The notes: generated from the letters alone by a model not told the origin. 64,000 nt of DNA from Thalassoroseus pseudoceratinae (GCF_011634775.1 NZ_JAALXT010000003.1:868001-932000); one strand, 5' to 3'; positions 1-9,890 are shown, counted from the stretch's first letter. A program made the numbers and translations.

Positions 1-2
1 CT

Positions 3-356
3 GCACCAACAGCTCTCGACGAATTCCGATATACCGGCCCATTTGGCGCGAAGAAGGATGATATCGTCGAAGCGGTGTACGGTGACGGTAAACCCGCGTA
101 TGCCTCCGTGATTCGTCCTTCGTATATCACGGATTGCACTTGCAACTCAGATGGAGACCAGGCGACGGGAGTTGTGGCATTCCGAGCGGTCGGTGTATTC
201 GAAGGGCGTTGTCGGTACACGGCGGAGCGTGAAGACGGGAAGTGGCGTGTCGTCGAGTTCTACTTGCCGTCCTATCGAATCCGCACCCGCCGGCAAGCGG
301 ATGGGCTATGGAAATTGGTCGACACACCCGTTCCCACGGGGCCACCAAGCTATTGA
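3..356 (+). CDS. Hypothetical protein, C-terminal part (5' truncated by window)
   Basis: The reading frame is open from the first bases of the window (frame starting at base 3) to a TGA at 354-356, so the true start lies upstream. About 117 residues are visible. They contain two closely spaced cysteines (DCTC) and a Trp/Tyr-rich C-terminus (EDGKWRVVEFYLPSYRI). No domain is recognised. The GTG at 75 could be read as an internal start, but the frame is already coding-like before it. The last seven bases overlap the end of the convergent amidohydrolase gene. Confidence 0.6.
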   Translation, partial: APTALDEFRYTGPFGAKKDDIVEAVYGDGKPAYASVIRPSYITDCTCNSDGDQATGVVAFRAVGVFEGRCRYTAEREDGKWRVVEFYLPSYRIRTRRQADGLWKLVDTPVPTGPPSY

Positions 357-1573
357 GCTTGATCGTTCACCACGGATTTGAGAACAGCACTTAGCGAACG
401 ACATCGGCTGCTTGGGTGGAATAGTAATCCGTATGGGTCACGACTCTCTTGGTGGGGCAATTCGATCACACTGAGATCATCGACTGTCCGACCTTCGAGT
501 TCTGGGAGGATGGCGTCTTCGCCGAGCAATGCGGCTTCTCCATTGATTGTCGCCATTTGAAGTAGCTGTTGTGGCGGAAAGTCCGGATGCTGCCTGCGGA
601 GAAACTTGGCCTCCTCCCAGACGCTCAAATCTGGATTGGACGCTCGGCTGTCTGTGCCCAGCGCGACACGCACCCCACGGTCAATGAGTGTTCGCCAGGG
701 GTGATGTTGGTGACCAAAGTAGGCGTGTGTTCGTGGACAGTACACGACCGACATCTGCAGTTGACCAGTCAGAAATTCGATTTCATCGTCATCCAGATAG
801 TTGCCATGGATAACTAAAGCCCGCTCAGCTTGAGCGAGTGTGCGGAGTTCATCCAAGGGACGTCGCCCGCCGAACAGCTCGGATGAGAAAATACCGAACT
901 CTTCGAGCATCGTTCTGAATTCGCCAGTTCCGTTCTCTAATAAATCCCGTTCGGCAAGTGTCTCCGCAAGATGCATCGCGATCGGTGCAGACGCGTCCCC
1001 TGAGATTTGTACGATTTCTTCGAGCAGAGTCGGATGGACACTGTACGGAGCGTGTGGACTGAGGGCGGGAAGGAAACGCCCGTTGTCATCGGCCAACTCG
1101 AGATGATCTCTAGCGATTTGGAGTTGGTCCGAGATTGTCTCGGGGGACAGACCAATCAGCTCTCGAAACACCACGCAACGGGCTTCGGATGTGTGGTACG
1201 CCGGTTGATCACCGGTTGTGTTGATTTCTCCGACGAGGGTTGTGCCATTTCGCGTGACTTCTTGCAAACCCGTGGCGATCGTCTCCGCGACGGCCACATT
1301 TCGGGTTCGCCGATGTTGAAGTAGAACGCGTATCCAAGCGGTGAATGGACTCGAAACCACAAGCGGCTGTTGGAGGTCACTGAATTCGAGATGGGTGTGA
1401 GCGTTCACAACACCTGCGATTAGTGCCGCGTTGAGACGCCGAGGTGTATCTCGCACCGCTCGATTCGCGACCAAATCGGTTAGACGATTTTTTTCAAACG
1501 TGACAACGGCATTCTCGATTGGCGACCCGTTGGGCGGAAAAACCCAACGAAATTGGACTCGGATCGGTTCCAT
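350..1573 (-). CDS. Amidohydrolase, aminodeoxyfutalosine deaminase-like
   Basis: A 407-residue metal-dependent hydrolase of the TRZ/ATZ/SsnA group, which deaminates or dechlorinates heterocyclic substrates. Seen: the metal-binding NAHTH (H59, H61), SPHAPYS (H174), MHLAET (H201, E204), IHGNY (H256) and GTDS (D308). The VYCPRTHAYFGH stretch is typical of aminodeoxyfutalosine deaminases of the menaquinone (futalosine) pathway, which I regard as the best functional guess. Other deaminases of the superfamily cannot be excluded, because no other mqn gene is nearby. It starts with ATG, lies 130 bases downstream of the ABC/CPBP permease gene on the same strand, and its 3' end overlaps the convergent gene at 3-356 by seven bases. 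Confidence 0.85.
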   Translation of the reverse strand: MEPIRVQFRWVFPPNGSPIENAVVTFEKNRLTDLVANRAVRDTPRRLNAALIAGVVNAHTHLEFSDLQQPLVVSSPFTAWIRVLLQHRRTRNVAVAETIATGLQEVTRNGTTLVGEINTTGDQPAYHTSEARCVVFRELIGLSPETISDQLQIARDHLELADDNGRFLPALSPHAPYSVHPTLLEEIVQISGDASAPIAMHLAETLAERDLLENGTGEFRTMLEEFGIFSSELFGGRRPLDELRTLAQAERALVIHGNYLDDDEIEFLTGQLQMSVVYCPRTHAYFGHQHHPWRTLIDRGVRVALGTDSRASNPDLSVWEEAKFLRRQHPDFPPQQLLQMATINGEAALLGEDAILPELEGRTVDDLSVIELPHQESRDPYGLLFHPSSRCRSLSAVLKSVVNDQAQ

Positions 1574-1703
1574 CGAATACCATTTCTCCAGCAGTTTGTC
1601 TCGGACGGTCGCGGCGTCTGTCTCGCGGTGGTCCGTATGATACAGGATTTCCGTATATGCGAGAGTCGTGCCCCTTCCCCGAGACTGACGACAGTTTTCC
1701 TCT

Positions 1704-4130
1704 TTAGGAAACGCCGACTGCAGAACGCTCCATCGGTTTCTGGGATGGATCTGCTGCGAACGGGTCGTTGATCACAGGCAGCGCACGTGGGTCAGATCGC
1801 TTGGAAATCAACCAATAAATTCCCAAAGAAGCCCCGATTGCAGCAACCGTCAGCAACGGCCAGCGGTAGGTGACGCCACCATCCTCACACGCGAAGAACC
1901 AATTCAACACTGGGCCTTCCAAAGTTGCGATGACATTTTCCTGGGCCGCATATCGATTGAGCACGACATTTAATGCGTTGAAAATGAAGTGAAACGCAAT
2001 TGGTGGCAAAAGGCTTCCCCCGCGGAAGGCGATCAACCCGAGAACCAAGCCCATAAGCGAGGTATAGAAGACTTGCTGAGGGATCATGTGTATCATGCCG
2101 AATGCAATCGCGGACAACGCGGTCGCTAGTCCGATACGGCGAGTGCGACTCAATCCACTCAGAATGAACCCGCGGAAAGCGATTTCCTCACAGATCGCGG
2201 GAGTCGCGGCAAACGCAAGCAAGAGTAGCCACAACGGTTGTTGATCACTCGACATTGTCTTCATCACACGGACCACGCCGGGTGGCAATGGCGGGAAGAA
2301 CGGCTCGAGCAGGGTCATCATCTCCTTGACGAGCGGATGCAAGAAGAATGGCAGTATCGCCGCGACGCCTAACACCGACCACGATGGCATCCTTAACCGA
2401 AATGTGCGTCGGAAGTCGGTTGTGAACAACACCCCCATCAACAATGCCGGCGTTGCGATGAGTGCGATTTGCTGAACGAGCAACTGTTGCAACCCCTTCA
2501 CGCCGGTGGGGTCTTGCGCACTCGCCACAGCCGCTTGTTGCATGTATTGCATCGAGAAGAACTGCAACATCATGATCAGCCCGAAGCAGCAAAATGCTTC
2601 CACAAATGACGGTGTGGCTTCTTTGTCGCGGAAAAGGTGCTGCACCCACAATCGCAAATCGAAACGCTCGGCTTCGCGGAACAGGACGTTCTCTTTCGAG
2701 AATTGCTCGATCGCCCACCACAGAGCCAGCAAGCTGTAACCGATGCTTCCCATAAGAACCGGCAACGCATACGTCAGCGCGAGTGTGCTGGTGGGGTCTG
2801 CGAGAACCTCTTTCAACAGTAGCGCGACGCCCACAATCGGCAGAAAAACATGCAGCGGGGAAATTTCGACACCCGGTGACAAACAGAATACCGTGAGCCC
2901 CATCGTCACAAGCAGCAATGGCGTTAGGTAATATTGCCCTTCTTTGGTGCTGCGTGCGAACGTCGCTAATGCTAGGCATAGAGCACTAAACAGGCTGGCC
3001 AACGGGATCAGGAGAACGATCATCCAAATGATCGCTGCGGCGGAGGGCGGGGCGAGATTCCCGAGTTTCTCCATCATGCCGTCTTGAGCGACCGAGGCCA
3101 TATAGCGACTCGTGAAGCCCATACTCGCCAGATTTAACAATGCTGTTGCCATGCTAAACAATAGGACGGTCAGAAACTTGCCAATCACGATTTCGCTGCG
3201 AGCGGCGGGACTGATCAGCAGGGTTTCCATCGTTCCCCGTTCTTTTTCGCCAGCAGCCAAATCGACCGACGGGTAGAACGCCCCCGTCACCGCCATGATG
3301 ACCAAGATCGCCGGGAAGAATTGACTCCACACAAATGCGGACCGCTGTTTATCCTCCGCCAGATCAACTTGGATCGGGTTCACCGGTTGCGGAAGTGATT
3401 GAGGTAACGATGCTTCTTGGAGTCGATGTTGCAGGACGGCATCTTCCCAACGATCGAGAATCCCCTGCACACGACGGGCGGCCACCATCGACTTTTCATC
3501 CGCGCTATTCTTGATCACATACGGCCGTTCGCTGGAATCGAGATCAATCGTTTCTCGCGCTGCAATCTTCCGATTTAAGTCGTGGATATGCTCAGCGAAA
3601 TCCTTCGGAACCAGGAGCACCACATCCGCACCGGCAGTCGTTTCCGCCAATTCGTCCTTGAGTTGTTGCATCTCCTTCTGTTTGGGAAACACATCGCCAG
3701 CCGGGTGACGCTCTTTGATCCACGCGATTTTTTCTTCGTCAAGCTGCCAAATCTGATTGACGAGTTTGCGAATCTTTGACTCGCTGGCCAGGATGCCGTC
3801 TAAACGGTCCTTGTGCTTCAGCGATTCAGTATCGTCGGGATCGGCAATCACCCGTAGAGTCTCGACTTCACCAGGGGAGTCGAAATACCGGGCGTTGAAA
3901 TTGCCTTTTTGGATGAGACGCAATGAGGGAGTGGTCGGCAAATCATCGGCGCCGAGGACGACCACTGTCCGCGCTTGGACGTTGAACAGGAGCATCATCT
4001 GCACCATGCCCAACCCCAACGCCGGATACAGCAGGATCGGCAGCACGGCGACCATGAACAACGTCCGCCGGTCTCGCAATTGATCGCGAACCTCGCGGGT
4101 GAAGATCAAGCGAATGTTCTTCCAACGCAT
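1704..4130 (-). CDS. ABC-2/NatB-type permease fused to CPBP intramembrane protease
   Basis: 808 residues. The N-terminal part (about 1-480) is an ABC-2/NatB-like sodium or drug exporter permease: one TM near residues 23-48, a large extracytoplasmic domain (about 55-265), then a block of TMs (270-475). The C-terminal part (about 510-770) is a CPBP (Abi/Rce1-like) membrane protease. Its three motifs are intact: EEIAFR (E648, E649, R653), FGMIH (H681) and HFIFN (H714, N718). The gene lies 57 bases downstream of its ATPase gene (4188-4943), so the two probably form one transporter. The same permease-protease fusion is known in other planctomycetes; what the protease cuts is unknown. Confidence 0.9.
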   Translation of the reverse strand: MRWKNIRLIFTREVRDQLRDRRTLFMVAVLPILLYPALGLGMVQMMLLFNVQARTVVVLGADDLPTTPSLRLIQKGNFNARYFDSPGEVETLRVIADPDDTESLKHKDRLDGILASESKIRKLVNQIWQLDEEKIAWIKERHPAGDVFPKQKEMQQLKDELAETTAGADVVLLVPKDFAEHIHDLNRKIAARETIDLDSSERPYVIKNSADEKSMVAARRVQGILDRWEDAVLQHRLQEASLPQSLPQPVNPIQVDLAEDKQRSAFVWSQFFPAILVIMAVTGAFYPSVDLAAGEKERGTMETLLISPAARSEIVIGKFLTVLLFSMATALLNLASMGFTSRYMASVAQDGMMEKLGNLAPPSAAAIIWMIVLLIPLASLFSALCLALATFARSTKEGQYYLTPLLLVTMGLTVFCLSPGVEISPLHVFLPIVGVALLLKEVLADPTSTLALTYALPVLMGSIGYSLLALWWAIEQFSKENVLFREAERFDLRLWVQHLFRDKEATPSFVEAFCCFGLIMMLQFFSMQYMQQAAVASAQDPTGVKGLQQLLVQQIALIATPALLMGVLFTTDFRRTFRLRMPSWSVLGVAAILPFFLHPLVKEMMTLLEPFFPPLPPGVVRVMKTMSSDQQPLWLLLLAFAATPAICEEIAFRGFILSGLSRTRRIGLATALSAIAFGMIHMIPQQVFYTSLMGLVLGLIAFRGGSLLPPIAFHFIFNALNVVLNRYAAQENVIATLEGPVLNWFFACEDGGVTYRWPLLTVAAIGASLGIYWLISKRSDPRALPVINDPFAADPSQKPMERSAVGVS

Positions 4131-4187
4131 TAGTCGATCCTACCCTTTATTCCAATTTCGCGTCCGTCTGGTTTTCCGCAATTCGCA

Positions 4188-4943
<756 letters not shown>

Positions 4944-5340
4944 TGAGCACTCATTTTCCGCAACGTGACGTGCGAGAGCCGTTTACAATTCTGTTTCGCC
5001 CAGTTCGTCCTGAGCTTGGGCATCCACACGAATCCTTCGGGATCATTTGAGAATTGACTTCGCGAACCCAATCCAACCACGTAAGTCTAGCACACTTGTT
5101 GTGGTCGGGCATCATGTTCTGAGGAGTTCTTGACGAACACTCGGTCAACTCATTGCGATTAGTCGGATGTGGTGAACGTGATGCAAATTCGTGGCAACAC
5201 GCATTTTTCGCATCGGCGGTCCTAGAATTTTTACCCTGCTAATGTTTTCCGATAAATCTTGGCTGTTAAAATGAGTCACGCGATAAACGCCGCTCACTCC
5301 TCTCAACAACCCTCACTGGAATTGCGTCCGGTTGTCTGAC
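4944..5340. other. Divergent intergenic region
   Basis: 397 bases without a credible gene. They separate the ABC-exporter operon (leftward) from the histidine kinase/regulator operon (rightward) and should hold both promoters. AT-richer stretches at about 5225-5275 could contain the kinase promoter, but I cannot assign convincing -35/-10 boxes. A 65-codon minus-strand ORF at 4951-5148 has no RBS or recognisable features and is not called. Confidence 0.5.
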
Positions 5341-6249
5341 ATGCCTCCGCTAAGACGAAAACGCCGCACACTTCATTGGCCGATCACCATCAGCATCTCG
5401 CTGATGATGCTGAACATTGCGTTGATGATTGGTTGGATTGTGTTGGCGGCGAGTTTTCAGGAATGGCCGGTTCTTACGATTGGCACGGTGGCATTTGCGG
5501 TTGTTCTGGTCGGGCTGACGTTCTACATGGTGCTGACGATCAAAGAAGTTCGCGTCAGCCAGCAGCAAGCGAATTTTGTGGACAGCGTGACCCACGAACT
5601 CAAAACGCCGATCGCGTCCCTGCGGTTATATCTTGAAACTTTGCAAATTCGCGAACTCGATGAAGATCAGCGGAACTCCTTTTACAATGTCATGGAAGGG
5701 GAGCTACTGCGTTTGGACCAGTTGATTAGCCACCTGCTTGAAGTCGGTCGGCTCGATGAATTGGGACGCGAATCCGAACCGGAAGATATTGACGTGCCCG
5801 AGTTCCTTAGGCAAACCGCCGAAACGGCTTGTGTTCGGCACAAAGTCGAGAGTGACGAGGTGATGGAGTATCAACTTGAGAATTGCGTCTTCCATGGAAA
5901 ACGGCTTCTGTTGGAAACCATTTTTTCCAACCTGCTCGATAACGCCATCAAATATGCCGGAACTCCGCCGAAAATTGTCGTAGAAGCGTTCATGCGTGGC
6001 CGGGATCGAGTGGTTGTGCGAATCATCGACAACGGGACTGGCATTCCAGTGAACCTGCGGAAGAAAATCTTTCACATCTTCTTCCGGGTCGGGAACGAGT
6101 TGGAACGCAAGCAAAAGGGAACCGGTTTAGGGCTATATATTGTGAAGACACTGGTCGGATTTCTCAAAGGGCGAATCCAAGTTCGCGAAGGTCCTCAGCA
6201 AGTCGGCACCGTTTTTGAAGTCGATCTTCCGGGGAGAACAGTCGAGTGA
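5341..6249 (+). CDS. Sensor histidine kinase
   Basis: 302 residues from the ATG at 5341; a TTG three codons earlier (5332) is a possible alternative. Two TMs (about 14-40 and 43-67) are separated by only a few residues, so there is essentially no periplasmic sensor and the signal is probably read in the membrane. The HisKA domain carries the phosphoacceptor His in VTHELKTP (H85). The ATPase domain shows an N box (NLLDNAIKYA), a G1 box (DNGTGIP), FxxF (IFHIFFRVG) and a G2 box (GTGLGLYIV). The stop overlaps the GTG start of the response regulator gene, so the pair is translationally coupled. Confidence 0.93.
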   Translation: MPPLRRKRRTLHWPITISISLMMLNIALMIGWIVLAASFQEWPVLTIGTVAFAVVLVGLTFYMVLTIKEVRVSQQQANFVDSVTHELKTPIASLRLYLETLQIRELDEDQRNSFYNVMEGELLRLDQLISHLLEVGRLDELGRESEPEDIDVPEFLRQTAETACVRHKVESDEVMEYQLENCVFHGKRLLLETIFSNLLDNAIKYAGTPPKIVVEAFMRGRDRVVVRIIDNGTGIPVNLRKKIFHIFFRVGNELERKQKGTGLGLYIVKTLVGFLKGRIQVREGPQQVGTVFEVDLPGRTVE

Positions 6250-6980
6250 AAATCCTGATTGTCGAAGACGAAATAGCAATGGCGACGGGGTTGAAATTCA
6301 ACTTCGAACAGGAAGGTTACGAAGTCACTCACGTCGCGGATGGGCGGTCGGCCGTTGAATTGTTCGAACAAGAGGAATCTCCTGCGGATTTTGATGTGAT
6401 TGTGCTCGACCTGATGTTGCCGGGCATGAGCGGCTACGAGGCATGTCGTCGCATTCGGTCTTTGCAACCGAACCTGCCGATTTTGGTCCTCAGCGCACGG
6501 TCACTCAGTGAAGATCGATCCGCGGCCTTCGATGCCGGGACAAATCAGTACCTCACCAAACCGTTCGATCTCCGCGAATTGCTTAGCCGAGTTCGTAATT
6601 TAGTCAATCAGCGACAGCATCGTCCTGAGCCACCAACCGAACAGCCATCGAAGAACACACAGGATCAGGTCTTCGAATTCGGTGATGTCCGATTCGACCT
6701 GGGCCGCTTCACGCTCGCGGTCGGCGACGCTGTTTACGAACTCACTGGCCGCGAGGCCGAGCTATTGGATTATTTCATTCGACATGAAGGACACGTGTTG
6801 AGCCGTTCGCGAATCCTCAAAGATGTGTGGGGCGAATCCGAAGAACTCGCGACGCGGACGATTGACAACTTTGTCCTTCGTCTTCGAAAAATGCTTGAGC
6901 CGAATCCTGCCGACCCGCGATACATTCTTTCCGTCCGCGGGACCGGCTACCGATTCGTCAAACCGGACTCACAGGACTGA
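6246..6980 (+). CDS. OmpR/PhoB-family response regulator
   Basis: 244 residues, starting at a GTG that overlaps the kinase stop (GTGA). The receiver domain (1-118) has the acidic pocket E7/D8, phosphoacceptor D55 (VLDLMLPG) and K105 (LTKPFD). The C-terminal winged helix (about 140-240) ends with the standard RTIDNFVLRLRKML and RGTGYRFV signatures. It is the cognate transcription factor of the kinase encoded immediately upstream. The ExbB-ExbD-ExbD operon follows 250 bases downstream on the same strand and is an obvious candidate target. Confidence 0.94.
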   Translation: MKILIVEDEIAMATGLKFNFEQEGYEVTHVADGRSAVELFEQEESPADFDVIVLDLMLPGMSGYEACRRIRSLQPNLPILVLSARSLSEDRSAAFDAGTNQYLTKPFDLRELLSRVRNLVNQRQHRPEPPTEQPSKNTQDQVFEFGDVRFDLGRFTLAVGDAVYELTGREAELLDYFIRHEGHVLSRSRILKDVWGESEELATRTIDNFVLRLRKMLEPNPADPRYILSVRGTGYRFVKPDSQD

Positions 6981-7230
6981 ATCCCGGTCGATTTGGAAAC
7001 TCGGCTTTGAATCCGAGGCGTCAGCAGTTATCGTTTGGCCGGGCGTATCCCACGCGGATCTCCTGCGAGTCTGAAGTTTTCGACTCGAACGGATTGCGAA
7101 TTTGTTCTGAGATTACGTTGAGTGCACGTGTCTCGCCAAAACGCTGGCGTTTCCGTATGGTTTTACAGCGTCGGTCGCGACACGAGAACGAAACTTGGTC
7201 GAACGGACATGGCTTCAGAAAGTGCATGGA

Positions 7231-8037
7231 ATGCGTTGGAATGTGGTTTGTCAGTTGCCTTGGAAACGTCTGTTCCTGGCTTTTGCGTTGGCCCTCGTTT
7301 GGATGGGTGGGGTCGCGTATGCTCAAGAGAGCAGCGTGAACACGACGGCTGCCGGTCCCGCGAACGATGGTGAACTCGATCTGCGGGAATTGTTCCGCGC
7401 CGGTGGCTTGGTGGGAGTGATCATCGTCGGGTTAAGCGTCGCGACCGTGGCGTTGGTCGTGGAACATATTTTGAGTATCCGTCGATCCGCACTTATGCCC
7501 AAAGGCTTGGCGGAGCATACACATAACTTGATCTTACGGGGACAATTCGAGGAGGCCAAACAGGCCTGTCACGAGAACCCAAGCTTTCTTGGGAATGTGA
7601 TTGCCGCGGGAGTTTCCGAGGCGGAGATCGACTATTCTTCGATCGAGAAAGCCATGGAAGATTCCGCGACCGAGCAGTCGGCTCGACTGTTTCGAAAGAT
7701 TGAATATCTCAATGTGATCGGCACACTCGCTCCGATGTTGGGGTTGCTGGGAACCGTTTGGGGGATGATCAACGCGTTTCTGGAATTCGAAGCCAAATCC
7801 AATCCGCAGGTTTCGGAATTAGCGCCAGGAATCTACAAGGCATTGGTCACCACGCTTCTTGGGTTGAGTGTGGCTGTGCCCGCATTCGCGGCCTTCGCGT
7901 TCTTCCGAAACCGAATCGACGAACTGGTGGCGGAGAGTTCCCTGACCGCCGAGCAAGTCTTTGCCGACTATCGCCGGCAACTCGTGCAGCGTCGCCGAAC
8001 CGCCGCTCAACGTCGGCGATCTGGCGAATCCACGTGA
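7231..8037 (+). CDS. MotA/TolQ/ExbB proton channel protein with signal peptide
   Basis: 268 residues from the ATG at 7231; an in-frame upstream TTG/GTG gives up to 12 extra residues but would bury the signal peptide. Residues 1-31 form a signal sequence ending AYA before QESS, an addition seen in many ExbB-like proteins outside Enterobacteria. Three TMs follow: GLVGVIIVGLSVATVAL (about 60-80), LAPMLGLLGTVWGMINAF, and TTLLGLSVAVPAFAAFAFF. The last two are the typical ExbB/TolQ channel helices. It should form the proton channel with the two ExbD proteins encoded directly downstream. No TonB or TolA gene lies beside it; candidate partners are the VWA proteins at 41667-45698. Confidence 0.92.
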   Translation: MRWNVVCQLPWKRLFLAFALALVWMGGVAYAQESSVNTTAAGPANDGELDLRELFRAGGLVGVIIVGLSVATVALVVEHILSIRRSALMPKGLAEHTHNLILRGQFEEAKQACHENPSFLGNVIAAGVSEAEIDYSSIEKAMEDSATEQSARLFRKIEYLNVIGTLAPMLGLLGTVWGMINAFLEFEAKSNPQVSELAPGIYKALVTTLLGLSVAVPAFAAFAFFRNRIDELVAESSLTAEQVFADYRRQLVQRRRTAAQRRRSGEST

Positions 8038-8099
8038 CCATCACAGCCATTGTCGTTTAATCGCCCGACCTATCGACGATTTTGCCCGGTCCTTCAGTT

Positions 8100-8510
8100 A
8101 TGCGGATTCCCTCACGTCAATCGCGGACGAGTTTGCGGTTCAATGTGACTCCGCTGATCGACATCGTTTTCCTGCTGATCATTTTCTTCCTCGTCGCCAG
8201 TCATTTCGTGCGGAGTGACAACGCTGAGCCGATCGATCTGCCAGTCGCCACACAACAAGAGACCGACAATCCGCAATCGCTGCCGCTTGTCGTGACGATC
8301 ACCGCAAACCGAGAATTACGGGTTCGCGGCCAAAACGTTGATGCAGCCGAACTGGAACGAATGGTCGAAGTGGCCCAGCGAGAACAAGGCGAACGGTTGG
8401 AGGTTCATTTGCGGGTCGACAAGACGGTCCCGTTTCGATTCGTCGAACCAATCATGGCGGTCTGTGCGAAGTTCGGCGTCACCTTCAAGTACGCCGTCAT
8501 GTTGAAGTGA
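8100..8510 (+). CDS. ExbD/TolR-family protein 1
   Basis: 136 residues from the ATG at 8100; a TTG at 8082 is less likely. The single N-terminal TM contains the proton-carrying Asp (TPLIDIVFLLIIFF, D21). It is followed by a periplasmic domain of about 95 residues with the ExbD/TolR fold (VTITANRELRVRG, VHLRVDKTVPF, VMAVCAKFGV-like end). It is the second gene of a three-gene set, 62 bases after ExbB. Confidence 0.92.
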   Translation: MRIPSRQSRTSLRFNVTPLIDIVFLLIIFFLVASHFVRSDNAEPIDLPVATQQETDNPQSLPLVVTITANRELRVRGQNVDAAELERMVEVAQREQGERLEVHLRVDKTVPFRFVEPIMAVCAKFGVTFKYAVMLK

Positions 8511-8556
8511 AATTAGCGACAGCTTGCATGAGCCGAGTCATGGAGTGCCCCCGAAA

Positions 8557-9042
8557 ATGCGTGTCCCCAATTCTCGTCGAGATCGCACGATCCGTTCCGA
8601 TCAGGCAATGACACCAATGATTGATGTCGTGTTTTTGCTACTGATCTTCTTCGTTTGTGCTTCTCTGGGACACCGACCCGAATCACTGTTGGGTATTGAT
8701 CTTTCACGAGGAAGCACGGAAACCGTCGATCTCAATCCCCCGGCCGAACCGGACCCGACGGTGACGGAACTTTGGTTAACGCTGTATCCCAGCCCGAGCG
8801 GAGATGGCACATTTGTCGAACTGAATCAACGTGAGTTTCAGGATTTGGCCGAGTTGGAAGCAGCACTCGAGAGTCTCGGCGAAATCGCGGCGGATAGCCC
8901 CGTTATCTTGGACGTCGGTGGCGATATTGTCGCTGAAGATTGGGTTCGCGTCGATGACGCGTGTCGGGCGGCAGGTTTTGAAAGCATTCAGTATGCGGCC
9001 GATCGATCCAAAATTCCCCCGAAATCTGTCGTCCCAGAGTGA
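8557..9042 (+). CDS. ExbD/TolR-family protein 2
   Basis: 161 residues from the ATG at 8557, with GGAG about 12 bases upstream; TTG 8524 and GTG 8545 are in-frame alternatives. One TM carries the conserved Asp (TPMIDVVFLLLIFF, D23). The periplasmic domain is longer and more acidic than in ExbD 1. Two different ExbD paralogues beside one ExbB suggest a heteromeric peg or two coupling modes. A bidirectional terminator lies directly downstream at 9055-9088. Confidence 0.9.
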   Translation: MRVPNSRRDRTIRSDQAMTPMIDVVFLLLIFFVCASLGHRPESLLGIDLSRGSTETVDLNPPAEPDPTVTELWLTLYPSPSGDGTFVELNQREFQDLAELEAALESLGEIAADSPVILDVGGDIVAEDWVRVDDACRAAGFESIQYAADRSKIPPKSVVPE

Positions 9043-9054
9043 ATGGACCAACAA

Positions 9055-9088
9055 AAACGGCCACCGGATTCGAATCCGATGGCCGTTT
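9055..9088. terminator. Bidirectional hairpin terminator
   Basis: A near-perfect hairpin: AAACGGCCA (9055-9063) pairs with TGGCCGTTT (9080-9088), and CGGATT pairs with AATCCG inside, with one mismatch (C9064/A9079). Read leftward it is followed by a run of T. It sits between convergent ExbD 2 and the four-helix protein gene and can serve both. Confidence 0.85.
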
Positions 9089-9117
9089 AAAGATTTCGTC
9101 AGTCTTCGCGGTCGTCT

Positions 9118-9591
9118 CTACTTCGCAGCTTTGAACGCATCGCGGAGGTCGCGGATTTGGTCGTGCTGCTTCTTGACATTCACATATTGGGCTTGCAGCA
9201 CGTCATTCATTGCACTTCCGGCCGTTTCCTTGAGGACTTCCTCGTAGGCTTCTTTGATCTCGTCTTCGCCACGCTCGGCTTCGGCGAGAATCGCGTAGGA
9301 ATCGCCATCGCTGAACAAGGCACGAACGTCAATCCACACCCGGTGCATGGCCGCCATAACAGAGCCATCGTCCTCGGCTTCTTGACCATTCCATTCGACA
9401 AAGTTCTGAAGCTCCGTCGCGAAGTCCGACCGTTCTTGAGCGATCGCCGTGAACAACGATTTCAGTCGTTGATCTTCAACCTCATCGGCGGCTTCGCGAA
9501 AACCCTTGTAAGAGTCAATGTTATAACGGATCAGCTTCTGCAGACCTTCGACAGTTTCCTTGCGAAGGTCAGATTTTGTTTCCAAACCCAT
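9118..9591 (-). CDS. PA2169-family four-helix-bundle protein (DUF2383)
   Basis: 157 residues, all-helical, with the ferritin-like four-helix arrangement of the PA2169/DUF2383 family (TVEGLQKLIRYNIDSYKGF; RGEDEIKEAYEEVL; QYVNVKKQHDQIRDLRDA). The family is often stress-induced, but its biochemical role is unknown. The ATG is preceded by a strong RBS (AAAGGGAG). A well-formed -24/-12 promoter lies at 9687-9703 on the minus strand, placing the gene under probable sigma-54 control, consistent with the NtrC-type activator encoded at 13703-15166. Confidence 0.88.
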   Translation of the reverse strand: MGLETKSDLRKETVEGLQKLIRYNIDSYKGFREAADEVEDQRLKSLFTAIAQERSDFATELQNFVEWNGQEAEDDGSVMAAMHRVWIDVRALFSDGDSYAILAEAERGEDEIKEAYEEVLKETAGSAMNDVLQAQYVNVKKQHDQIRDLRDAFKAAK

Positions 9592-9686
9592 GTGTTGATC
9601 TCCCTTTAAAACTTTCTGATCGCCCCTGACGCCGTCACATAAAGGGCGTCACTGTTCTGGGCAAATTTCATTCGACAGAAACGTAA

Positions 9687-9703
9687 AGCAAAGGGAATGC
9701 CAA
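9687..9703 (-). promoter_or_regulatory. Putative sigma-54 (-24/-12) promoter
   Basis: On the minus strand the bases read TTGGCATTCCCTTTGCT, matching the sigma-54 consensus TTGGCAC-N4-TTGC(T): GG and GC are separated by exactly 10 bases. Predicted transcription start is about 9676, giving an 85-base leader before the ATG at 9591. Confidence 0.7.
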
Positions 9704-9890
9704 CTGAGGAGTCCGCCCCGAACTTGATCGCTGATCTCAAGGCCCGTGTGATAGCCGGGGAAGCCCAAGAATCGCGTTTTCACCTGGGATTGGCAGATAA
9801 AATTGATGTGACGACAACCTCTGCCAGTCACCCAAAAAACGCCGGATTTTTAGCAGAATCTGTACAAACCGCCTTGATATCACCCTCGCA

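Noticed and set aside
2245-2979. 244-codon minus-strand frame inside the ABC/CPBP permease gene
   Set aside because: Overlaps an unmistakable gene in another frame; Arg/His-rich shadow composition.
9065-9078. GGATTCGAATCC resembling a tRNA T-arm
   Set aside because: It is the core of a palindromic terminator; no acceptor, D or anticodon arms fit around it.
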